Assembly (NCBI RefSeq): GCF_025506335.1
Contig: NZ_JANZYO010000001.1
Span: 1 to 64,000 of the forward strand
From: Mumia quercus
GTDB lineage: Bacteria; Actinomycetota; Actinomycetes; Propionibacteriales; Nocardioidaceae
DNA: 64,000 bases
Reading direction: 5' to 3'
Shown: positions 52,754 through 60,428 of the stretch, piece after piece
Numbering within the stretch: the stretch's first letter is position 1
Layout: each line of letters begins with the position of its first letter
Made by a program: the position numbers and the translations under genes
The notes under the pieces: generated by a model
The model's database searches: none
What the model saw: the letters and a program-made list of their open reading frames with translations, nothing else
Told to the model about the DNA's origin: nothing

Positions 52754-53373
52754 TGAGCACGTCGCCCGGCCCGCGTGTCGACCACGGTGTCGTCGCCGGC
52801 ACGTTCTCGCTCGACGGTGAGACGTTCGACGTCGACAACAACGTCTGGGTGGTCGGTGACGACTCGGAGTGCGTCGTGATCGATGCCCCGCACGACGTCG
52901 ACGCCATCCTCGCCGTCGTCGGCGACCGTACGGTCAAGGCGATCGTGTGCACCCACGCGCACGACGACCACGTACGGGTGGCGCCCGCACTGCGCGAGCG
53001 TGTCGGTGCACCGATCTTCCTGCATCCTGCCGACAAGCCGCTGTGGGAGCTCACGCACGCCGACGAGCTGTGGGACGTCGACCTGACGGACGGTCAGCGC
53101 ATCCCGGTCGGCGGCACGACTCTCGAGGTTCTCCACACGCCGGGTCACGCGCCGGGCGCGGTCTGCCTGTACGTCGCGGACCTCGGCGTCGTCTTCACCG
53201 GCGACACCCTCTTCGAGGGCGGACCCGGCGCGACGGGACGGTCGTACTCGGACCGCCCGACGATCGAGGACTCGATCCGTACGCGGCTGTTCGCGCTGCC
53301 GGACGAGACCGTCGTGCACACCGGGCACGGGGCCGACACGACGATCGGCGCGGAGAAGGCCAACCTCGGCTGA
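52753..53373 (+). CDS. MBL-fold metallohydrolase of the mycothiol formaldehyde pathway
   Basis: The 206-aa product has THAHDDH (His68, His70, Asp72, His73), HTPGHAPGAVCLY and FTGDTLFEGGPG, the binuclear zinc site of glyoxalase II-like enzymes. Beside mscR it probably hydrolyses the S-formylmycothiol product (inference from context and from homologous operons). ATG overlaps the mscR stop (TGATG). Confidence 0.87.
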   Translation: MSTSPGPRVDHGVVAGTFSLDGETFDVDNNVWVVGDDSECVVIDAPHDVDAILAVVGDRTVKAIVCTHAHDDHVRVAPALRERVGAPIFLHPADKPLWELTHADELWDVDLTDGQRIPVGGTTLEVLHTPGHAPGAVCLYVADLGVVFTGDTLFEGGPGATGRSYSDRPTIEDSIRTRLFALPDETVVHTGHGADTTIGAEKANLG

Positions 53374-53403
53374 CGCCCGCGCCCACGCTGGTCGGCGGCC
53401 CGC

Positions 53404-56400
53404 TCAGAGCAGGCCGTCGACCAGCGTCGTCGGTGTCCCGAAGCGGTGGGCAGTGACCGCGACCGCCTGCTCGTGGACGAACGTGAGGAGCTCGACGCGT
53501 CCTGCCTCGACGACCGGCTGCGCGTACAGCGCGAGCTCGGGGCGCCCGCCGGTCGCCGTCGCGAACGCCACCGGGTCACCACCGATCAGGCGCACGCGAC
53601 CCGCCGGGAGACCCGCGAGGGCGTCCCGCCAGGCAGCGGCGTCCTCGACGACCGGCGTCACCCCGACGTCACGGAGCGCGACGGTCACCGGCTCGGGCAG
53701 CGGCTCAGCGGTCGAGACGCGCATCGGGGCGCCCGTACGCAGTCCGGCGCCGACGACCCGGAGCAACTCTGCAGGCGAGCCCGCCTCCAGGCGGATCCAG
53801 GCCGGCACCGGCAGGTGGCGCAGCACGTTGCGCTCGATCTCCAGACCCGTGACGTCCTTCGCGACGCCGAGGTCCGCGGTCCACACCGCGGCGTCCGAGC
53901 CGAGGGCGCGCGCGAGGTATGCGGCGTCCTTCTCGTCGAGGAAGCCGCGTGCGTGCGCGAGCAGCCGCTGCGGCGCACCGTCGACGTCCGCGGTGGTGGT
54001 GGCTGGCGCGGTCGCCCAGTCGCTCAGCCCGATGAGATAGCTGGGCCCGCCCGCCTTCGTACCCGCACCGACCGAGCTCTTCTTCCAGCCGCCGAACGGC
54101 TGGCGCCGCACGATCGCACCGGTGATGCCCCGGTTGACGTACAGGTTGCCCGCCTCCACCGTCGCGAGCCATTGTGCGATCTCGTCGCGGTCGAACGAGT
54201 GCAGGCCCGCAGTGAGGCCGTACTCGACCTCGTTCTGGATCGCGACCGCCTCCTCGAGAGACTCGGCGGTCATCAGGCCGAGGACGGGACCGAAGTACTC
54301 GGTGAGGTGGTACTCCGAGCCGCGTCGTACGCCGGTCTTGACCCCCGGCGACCACAGGCGGCCGCCGTCGGGTGCGTCGGCGTCGAGAAGGCGGGGCTCG
54401 ACCAGCCACTGCTCGCCCGGGCCGAGGGTGGTGAGCGCGCGGGCGAGCTTGCCGGACGCGGGCTCGATGATCGGCCCCATCTGCGAGGTCGGGTCGGACG
54501 GGTAGCCGACCTTCAGCGAGCTCACCGCGTCGACCAGCTGCTCACGGAACCTGCGCGAGGTCGCGACCGATCCGACCAGGATGCCCAGCGAGGCGGCCGA
54601 GCACTTCTGACCCGCGTGCCCGAACGCGGAGGCGACGAGGTCCTTCACAGCGAGATCGAGGTCGGCGTGCGGGGTGACGACGAGCGCGTTCTTGCCGCTG
54701 GTCTCGGCCATCAGCGGCAGGTCGGGGCGGAACGAGCGGAAGAGCTCGGCGGTCTCGAACGCGCCGGTGAGGATCAGCCGGTCCACGGCGGGGTGCGCGA
54801 TGAGCTGCCGGCCGAGGTCGCTCTCCTCGACGTGCACGAGGCGCAGCGCCTCGCGAGGGACGCCGGCGGCCCAGAGCGCCTCCACCATGACCGAGCCGCA
54901 GCGGCGGGCCTGGGTGGCGGGCTTGACGACGACCGACGAGCCGGCCGCGAGTGCCGCGAGCGTGGAGCCGGCGGGGATCGCGACGGGGAAGTTCCACGGG
55001 GGCGTGACGACGGTGACCCGGACGGGGTGGGCGACCGCACCGTCGATGCGGTCGAGGTCCTCGGCGAGGCCGGCGTAGTACGCGGCGAAGTCGATGGCCT
55101 CCGACACCTCGGGATCACCCTGGTCGAGGGTCTTGCCGCACTCCGAGGCCATCACCTCGAGGAGGTCGGCACGCCGTCGCTCCAGCTCGACCACGGCACG
55201 ACGGAGGATGACCGCCCGCTCCGCGCCCGTACGGTCACCCCACCCGCTCGCCGCGGCGTCGGCGACGATCCGGTCGAGCGCGTCGGCGTCCGTGACCAGG
55301 TGGGCGGCGACCAGGTCGTCACCGCGCGTCGAGGTCGCGACGCGTTGCGTGATCACGCGCGCCCACTCGCGGTTGCCCGGCAACGACGGGTCGGTGTCGG
55401 GGGTGTTGGCGAACTCCGTCGGAGGAGTCTCGTCGACCGGCTTCCGGCGGTCCTGCGTGCGGTTCGGCGACGGGACCGTGTCGTCGAGGGCTTCGAGCGA
55501 CGCCACGAACCGGGCGCGCTCGCGTGCGAACAGCCCGGAGTCGTCGTGCAGGTCGAACACCGCAGACATGAAGTTGTCCTGGCTCGCGCCTTCCTCGAGC
55601 CTCCGTACGAGGTAGGCGATCGCGACGTCGAACTCCCGCGGGTGCACCACCGGGGTGTAGAGGAGGAGCCCGCCGACGGTCTCCTTCACCGCGGCGGCCT
55701 GCCCTTCGGCCATGCCGAGGAGCATCTCGAACTCGATCCCGTCCCGGACACCGCGGCGCCCGGCGAGCACCCACGCGTACGCGACGTCGAAGAGGTTGTG
55801 CCCAGCGATGCCGAGCCGTACGTTCTCGAGCCGTTCGGGCGTCATGGCCCAGCCGAGGACGCGCTTGTAGTTCGTGTCGGACTCCTGCTTCGTCGACCAG
55901 GTCGCGAGCGGCCAGCCGTGCAGTGTCGCCTCGACCCGCTCCATCGGCAGGTTGGCGCCCTTGACGACGCGGACCTTGATCGCCGCGCCCCCGCGCGCTC
56001 GCCGCTTCGCCGCCCACTCCTGCAGGTGCTGCATCGCCGCCAACGCGTCGGGGAGGTAGGCCTGGAGGACGATCCCGGCCTCGAGGTCGGTGAGCTCGGG
56101 GCGGTCGAGCAGGCGGGTGAAGACCGCGATGGTGAGGTCGAGGTCGCGGTACTCCTCCATGTCGAGGTTGATGAACTTCGGCGTCGGGGCCTGCGCCGCC
56201 AGCTGGAACAGCGGCAGCAGGCTCTTCTCGATGTGCGCGACGGCCTCGTCGAAGGCCCACGGGGAGTGCGGTGCCACGGTGGCCGACACCTTGATCGACA
56301 CGTAGTCGACGTCGTCACGCGCCAGGAGCCGGCGCGTGCCCTCGAGGCGGCGGTCGGCCTCCTTCTCGCCGAGCACCGCCTCGCCGAGGAGGTTGACGTT

Positions 56401-56844
56401 CAGGCGGACGTCGCGCTGACGCAGCCGGGCGATCGCCTTGCCAAGGCGGCTGTCCGTGGCGTCGATGAGGAGGTGGCCGACCATGTGGCGCAGGACGCGG
56501 CGTACGACCGGGATCACGAGGCCGGGTGCGACGGCCGAGACGGCGGCTCCGAGCCGTACGCCCGCACGCAGGTGCCACGGGAGGAAGCGGGGCGTGGTGC
56601 GCGCGAGCTCGCGGAGGCTCTGGGCGGCGACGCGAGGGTCCTCGGGGCGGATCACCCGGTCGACGAACCCCACGGTGAAGTCCAGCCCGGCGGGGTCCTT
56701 GAGGACGGCGGCGAGCTGACGCGCGGCCGGGTCGACGGGCTTGGTCGCCGCGACGTCCAGCCACCGTCGTACGAGGCCCTCGACCTCGCGGACCAGCTCG
56801 TCGTCGACACCGACGTCGTACGGGGTGGGGCTCAGCGGGGACAT
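53404..56844 (-). CDS. putA: Bifunctional proline dehydrogenase/L-glutamate gamma-semialdehyde dehydrogenase
   Basis: The 1146-aa product oxidises proline to glutamate in two steps. The N-terminal half is the FAD-binding PRODH barrel (DVDYVSIKVSATVAPHSPWA, FINLDMEEYRDLDLTIAVFT, KVRVVKGANLPMER, LLYTPVVHPREFDVAIAYLV). The C-terminal half is an aldehyde dehydrogenase (VVTPPWNFPVAIPAGSTLAA, LMAETSGKNALVV, GHAGQKCSAAS with Cys748). No N-terminal DNA-binding domain is present, as usual outside enteric bacteria. The frame runs on upstream, but the ATG at 56844 has gggagag before it and gives family length. A LysR gene is divergent. Confidence 0.94.
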   Translation of the reverse strand: MSPLSPTPYDVGVDDELVREVEGLVRRWLDVAATKPVDPAARQLAAVLKDPAGLDFTVGFVDRVIRPEDPRVAAQSLRELARTTPRFLPWHLRAGVRLGAAVSAVAPGLVIPVVRRVLRHMVGHLLIDATDSRLGKAIARLRQRDVRLNVNLLGEAVLGEKEADRRLEGTRRLLARDDVDYVSIKVSATVAPHSPWAFDEAVAHIEKSLLPLFQLAAQAPTPKFINLDMEEYRDLDLTIAVFTRLLDRPELTDLEAGIVLQAYLPDALAAMQHLQEWAAKRRARGGAAIKVRVVKGANLPMERVEATLHGWPLATWSTKQESDTNYKRVLGWAMTPERLENVRLGIAGHNLFDVAYAWVLAGRRGVRDGIEFEMLLGMAEGQAAAVKETVGGLLLYTPVVHPREFDVAIAYLVRRLEEGASQDNFMSAVFDLHDDSGLFARERARFVASLEALDDTVPSPNRTQDRRKPVDETPPTEFANTPDTDPSLPGNREWARVITQRVATSTRGDDLVAAHLVTDADALDRIVADAAASGWGDRTGAERAVILRRAVVELERRRADLLEVMASECGKTLDQGDPEVSEAIDFAAYYAGLAEDLDRIDGAVAHPVRVTVVTPPWNFPVAIPAGSTLAALAAGSSVVVKPATQARRCGSVMVEALWAAGVPREALRLVHVEESDLGRQLIAHPAVDRLILTGAFETAELFRSFRPDLPLMAETSGKNALVVTPHADLDLAVKDLVASAFGHAGQKCSAASLGILVGSVATSRRFREQLVDAVSSLKVGYPSDPTSQMGPIIEPASGKLARALTTLGPGEQWLVEPRLLDADAPDGGRLWSPGVKTGVRRGSEYHLTEYFGPVLGLMTAESLEEAVAIQNEVEYGLTAGLHSFDRDEIAQWLATVEAGNLYVNRGITGAIVRRQPFGGWKKSSVGAGTKAGGPSYLIGLSDWATAPATTTADVDGAPQRLLAHARGFLDEKDAAYLARALGSDAAVWTADLGVAKDVTGLEIERNVLRHLPVPAWIRLEAGSPAELLRVVGAGLRTGAPMRVSTAEPLPEPVTVALRDVGVTPVVEDAAAWRDALAGLPAGRVRLIGGDPVAFATATGGRPELALYAQPVVEAGRVELLTFVHEQAVAVTAHRFGTPTTLVDGLL

Positions 56845-56892
56845 GCTCTCTCCCAGGAAAGAAGGAGTGGGGATGACGCCAGTATCCGCGCG

Positions 56893-56911
56893 ACTTTTCG
56901 TAAGGTAAAGT
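56893..56911. promoter_or_regulatory. Candidate LysR operator between putA and its divergent regulator
   Basis: acttt (56893-56897) and aaagt (56907-56911) form a dyad with 9 bases between, in a short A/T-rich island of the 105-base divergent region. Confidence 0.4.
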
Positions 56912-56949
56912 GACGTTTTCTGACCATTACTGCTCAGAGGAAGTGAACG

Positions 56950-57870
56950 ATGCTGGACGTGCGGCGCCTGCGTCTCCTCCGCGAGCTCAGCCTCCGCGGG
57001 ACCCTCGCCGAGGTCGCCGAGGCGCTGCACCAGAGCCCGTCTTCGGTGTCCCAGCAGCTGTCCCAGCTCGAACGGGAGGTCGGCGTCCCCCTGCTGCGCA
57101 AGGCCGGGCGTCGCGTCCAGCTCACGCCGGCTGCGGAGCTGCTCGTGAGCCACACCGACGTGATCCTCCAACGCCTCGAGCAGGCGGAGTCCGAGGTGAG
57201 CGCGCTCGGCGACGAGGCGGTCGGCACCCTGCGGGTCGCCGTCTTCCAGTCGGCGGCGCTCGCCTTCATGCCGCAGCTCCTCGCCGACCTGGCCGTGCGT
57301 CATCCGCGGCTGCGCGTGACCATGACCCAGCGCGAGCCGGAGGACGCGCTGTACGAGACGTGGGTGCGCGAGTTCGACCTCGTGGTCGCCGAGCAGTACC
57401 CGGGGCACGCCGCTCCGTGGCACCCCGAGCTCGACCGCGACCCGCTGACGACCGACGCGCTGCGCCTCGCCGTGCCGCCGAGCGGTGACCCGTGGTCGGC
57501 GATCGAGAAGATCGAGGACGCGGCCCACGTGCCGTGGGTGATGGAGCCGCAGGGGGCGGCGTCGCGGCACTGGGCGCTGCAGATGTGCCGTACGGCGGGG
57601 TTCGAGCCCGACGTCCGTTACGAGACCGCGGACCTCCAGGCGCACGTCGCGCTCGTCGAGACCGGCAACGCCGTCGCGCTGCTGCCGGGGCTGATGGGCG
57701 TACGACGCGCGCCGGAGGTGCGCATGGTCGACCTCCCCGGCGCCCCGCGGCGTACGGTCTTCACCGCGACCCGCGCCTCCCTCGCCGACACCGCGTCGGT
57801 CGCCGCGTGCCGCGCGTCGCTGCACCGCATCCTCCGCACGCTGGAAGGCGCGGACGCGCCGCGGGAGTGA
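56950..57870 (+). CDS. LysR-family transcriptional regulator
   Basis: The 306-aa product starts MLDVRRLRLLRELSLRGTLA and has the LysR winged helix EVAEALHQSPSSVSQQLSQL, then an effector domain (GTLRVAVFQSAALAFMPQLL, VEPGN-like region VETGNAVALLPGL). Located divergently from putA, it likely controls proline use (inference). A hairpin overlaps its 3' end. Confidence 0.9.
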   Translation: MLDVRRLRLLRELSLRGTLAEVAEALHQSPSSVSQQLSQLEREVGVPLLRKAGRRVQLTPAAELLVSHTDVILQRLEQAESEVSALGDEAVGTLRVAVFQSAALAFMPQLLADLAVRHPRLRVTMTQREPEDALYETWVREFDLVVAEQYPGHAAPWHPELDRDPLTTDALRLAVPPSGDPWSAIEKIEDAAHVPWVMEPQGAASRHWALQMCRTAGFEPDVRYETADLQAHVALVETGNAVALLPGLMGVRRAPEVRMVDLPGAPRRTVFTATRASLADTASVAACRASLHRILRTLEGADAPRE

Positions 57871-57882
57871 GCCCGCGGCGCG
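57855..57882. terminator. Hairpin overlapping the LysR stop codon
   Basis: Arms cgcgccgcggg (57855-57865) and cccgcggcgcg (57872-57882) are perfect with a 6-base loop agtgag that holds the TGA stop. It separates convergent LysR and ArsR genes. Confidence 0.65.
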
Positions 57883-57887
57883 ACGTC

Positions 57888-58226
57888 TCAGCCGCCGTCG
57901 CGACGCAGCGCCGCGAGCATCCCCTCGGTGTCCTGCCAGATGTCGGCGAGGATCCGGCGGCCCGCCGCGAGCAGGTCCTCGACGTCGGAGGTCGACAGCT
58001 CGTACAGGACCGTCGAGCCGTGTCGTGACGAGGTGACGAGTCCGGCGCGGCGCAGGACCGCGAGCTGCTGCGAGAGGTTGGACGCCTCGATCTCGAGCTC
58101 GTTGAGGAGCTCGCGCACCGGCGTCGGCCCGGCCTGGAGGATCTCGAGGACGCGGATGCGGACGGGGTGGCCGAGCGTACGGAACAGCTCGGCCTTCGCC
58201 TGGTAAAGCGGTACGTTGCTCGTCAT
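57888..58226 (-). CDS. ArsR-family regulator without cysteines
   Basis: The 112-aa product reads AELFRTLGHPVRIRVLEILQ, then PVRELLNELEIEASNLSQQL and AVLRRAGLVTSSRHGSTVLY, the ArsR/SmtB winged helix. It contains no cysteine, so it does not sense thiophilic metals in the usual way. The gene is divergent from a PEPCK paralogue, and a dyad in the shared promoter is its probable operator. The frame opens further upstream (58271), but MTSNVPLYQ is the likely start. Confidence 0.85.
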   Translation of the reverse strand: MTSNVPLYQAKAELFRTLGHPVRIRVLEILQAGPTPVRELLNELEIEASNLSQQLAVLRRAGLVTSSRHGSTVLYELSTSDVEDLLAAGRRILADIWQDTEGMLAALRRDGG

Positions 58227-58282
58227 CGCCTCTGGTCCCGCGGACGCGTCGAATGGTGCTCGGGGCAACAAACGTAGGGGTT

Positions 58283-58300
58283 CTTGCAGAGTTCTTCAAG
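58283..58300. promoter_or_regulatory. Putative ArsR operator
   Basis: cttgcagagttcttcaag is symmetric at 14 of 18 positions and covers the -35 and spacer of the PEPCK-paralogue promoter. Confidence 0.5.
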
Positions 58301-58311
58301 TCATGTACCCT
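58284..58311 (+). promoter_or_regulatory. Promoter of the PEPCK paralogue
   Basis: TTGCAG (58284-58289) and TACCCT (58306-58311), spacing 16, lie 38 bases before the ATG at 58350, which has gaaagga as ribosome-binding site. Confidence 0.5.
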
Positions 58312-58349
58312 TCATCGCACCTTGCCGATCTGAAAGGACCCGAAGACAG

Positions 58350-60191
58350 ATGGCAGATCCCGACAAGGCCATGGACGAGGCCGGACTCTCCAACCCTCGT
58401 GTGCGCGAGTACGTCCGCCACTGGGCTGAGCTCACCGGCGCGGACCGTGTCGAGGTCGTCAGCGCCGCCGACGACGCGCGCCTGATCGACGAGGCCCTGG
58501 CGGCCGGGGAGCTGGAGCCCGCAGGTGAGGGCCGCTACTACTCCCGCAGCTACCACAAGGACACCGCGCGCTCCGAGGAGCGCACGATCGTCGCGACCAA
58601 CGACCCCCGTCACAAGGGCGTCTACAACAACTGGCGGCCCGCGTCGGAGATGCGGCCGCTCCTCGAGAGCAAGATGCGCGGTGCGCTGGTCGGCAAGACG
58701 ATGTACGTCGTCCCGTACCTGATGGCACCTCCGGGCAACGCGCTCGCACCCTGGGCCGCGGGTGTCGAGCTCACCGACACCCGGACCGTCGTGCTCCACA
58801 TGATCCGCATGGCGCGGGTGGGGTCGGAGTTCGTCAACGACCTCGAGGACCCCGACAGCTTCGTGCGCGCCGTCCACGTCACCGGCGAGCTCGAGTCCCT
58901 CGGGCACGGCACGCCGGACGACCAGCGCTACTTCTGCACGGTCGCCGACGAGCGGACGATCCTCCACTTCGGCTCCTCGTACGGCGGCAACGCGCTGCTC
59001 GGCAAGATCGCGCACGGCCTGCGCCAGGGGGCGTACGACGGGTGGGACTCGCGCAAGTTCCTCGCCGAGCAGTACATGCTCATCGGCATCCACGACAAGG
59101 AGACCGGCGAGACGTACCACGTCTGCGGCGGCTTCCCGAGCGCCTCGGGCAAGACGAACCTCGCGATGATGCTGCCGCCGGACGCGCTCGGCGACCGCTA
59201 CCACGTGTCGTTCTACGGCGACGACATCGCGTGGCTGTGGGTCGACGAGGAGTCGGGCCGTCTCTACGGGATGAACCCGGAGTACGGCGTCTTCGGTGTC
59301 GCGAAGGACACGAACGAGACCACGAACCCGACGGCGCTGCGGTCCATCGCCGAGGGCACGGGCACGATCTTCACCAACGTCGCGTACAACCCGCAGACCC
59401 AGGAGGTCTGGTGGGAGGGCCGTACGCCCGAGCCGCCGGCCGACGTCACCGGGTGGCTCGACTGGAAGGGCAACCCGATCGCCGACCGGACGCCCGAGCA
59501 GGCCGGCGAGCCGTGGGCGCACCCGAACAGCCGCTTCACGACGACGCTCGACAACGTCCCCAACATCGCGCCGGACTACAACGCCGCCTCGGGCGTGCCG
59601 ATCGACGCGATCATCTTCGGTGGACGCACCCGCGACCGCGAGCCGCTGATCCGGGCGATCACCGACCTCGCCGAGGGCGTGTACGACGGCCTGACCCTGG
59701 GTGCGGAGGCGACCTTCGCCGCCGAGGGCGTCGACGGGCAGCTGCGGTACGACCCGATGTCCAACCGGCCGTTCATGGCGTACGGGGAGGGCGACTACGC
59801 GCGGCACTACCTCGACGTGGTCGGGGCTGCGAAGGAGCTGCCGATCTTCGCGCACGTCAACTGGTTCCAGCGTGACCCGGAGGACGGGCACTTCCTGTGG
59901 CCCGGATACCGCGAGAACCTCCGCCCGCTCCTGTGGCTGATCCAGCTCAAGAAGGGCGAGGTCACCGGTCGCCAGACGCCGGTCGGCATCCTCCCGACGA
60001 AGGAGGAGCTGCTGCTCGACGGCGTCGACATCACGCCGGAGGACCTCGACAAGATCCTCTCCATCGACGTCGACCGCTGGCGTCAGGAGATCGGCTTCCG
60101 CGAGGAGCACCTCGAGCAGTTCGAGCGGATGCCGGAGGAGATCTGGGAGGCGCACCGCCGCGTCGCCGCCGCCCTCGACGCCGAGGCCTGA
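58350..60191 (+). CDS. PEP carboxykinase (GTP) paralogue with altered metal site
   Basis: The 613-aa product is full length and related to PckG throughout: [60 protein letters not shown], and NWFQRDPEDGHFLWPGY. Three conserved active-site residues differ. The second lysine of LLGKK is Ile220, the metal-ligand His region reads LAEQYML (Gln241/Tyr242), and the P-loop Cys is Ser266. The second metal Asp (292) and the substrate Arg (PNSRF) are kept. It may use another nucleotide, metal or phosphate donor, or be regulatory; activity cannot be assumed. It is divergent from a Cys-less ArsR gene with an operator over its promoter. Confidence 0.85.
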   Translation: MADPDKAMDEAGLSNPRVREYVRHWAELTGADRVEVVSAADDARLIDEALAAGELEPAGEGRYYSRSYHKDTARSEERTIVATNDPRHKGVYNNWRPASEMRPLLESKMRGALVGKTMYVVPYLMAPPGNALAPWAAGVELTDTRTVVLHMIRMARVGSEFVNDLEDPDSFVRAVHVTGELESLGHGTPDDQRYFCTVADERTILHFGSSYGGNALLGKIAHGLRQGAYDGWDSRKFLAEQYMLIGIHDKETGETYHVCGGFPSASGKTNLAMMLPPDALGDRYHVSFYGDDIAWLWVDEESGRLYGMNPEYGVFGVAKDTNETTNPTALRSIAEGTGTIFTNVAYNPQTQEVWWEGRTPEPPADVTGWLDWKGNPIADRTPEQAGEPWAHPNSRFTTTLDNVPNIAPDYNAASGVPIDAIIFGGRTRDREPLIRAITDLAEGVYDGLTLGAEATFAAEGVDGQLRYDPMSNRPFMAYGEGDYARHYLDVVGAAKELPIFAHVNWFQRDPEDGHFLWPGYRENLRPLLWLIQLKKGEVTGRQTPVGILPTKEELLLDGVDITPEDLDKILSIDVDRWRQEIGFREEHLEQFERMPEEIWEAHRRVAAALDAEA

Positions 60192-60203
60192 CGCCGCTCG
60201 CGG

Positions 60204-60287
60204 TTTCCCCCGCCAGCGTGGCGTCCTCCGGTTGGCGTGGCATGTTTGCCACGCCAACCAGAGTTTCGTGCGCTGGCGGGGGAAACT
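60204..60287. terminator. Nested inverted repeat after the PEPCK paralogue
   Basis: Outer arms gtttcccccgccagcg (60204-60219) and cgctggcgggggaaac (60272-60287) are perfect; inner arms ggttggcgtggca (60231-60243) and tgccacgccaacc (60248-60260) are perfect with a 4-base loop. A second cluster of palindromes (ccgttgg/ccaacgg, gccccacc/ggtggggc) fills about 60326-60411. The set separates two convergent genes. Confidence 0.6.
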
Positions 60288-60428
60288 CCCGCGAGGTCGC
60301 CGGTGTCCGGGCGGGGCCGACATTCCGTTGGCCCCAACGGAGAGTGGCGGCCCCACCTGAAACCTGCGGTGGGGCTCGCATCCTTCGGTGGTCCCAACGG
60401 AACGTGGCCCAGCCCGCGCTGGCGGTGG

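Noticed and set aside
53446-56913. 1155-codon frame antisense to putA
   Set aside because: No domain and composition typical of reverse-frame reading of a high-G+C gene; putA motifs on the other strand are complete.
57888-58226. Arsenic or metal resistance function for the ArsR gene
   Set aside because: The protein has no cysteine and no metal transporter or reductase gene is nearby.
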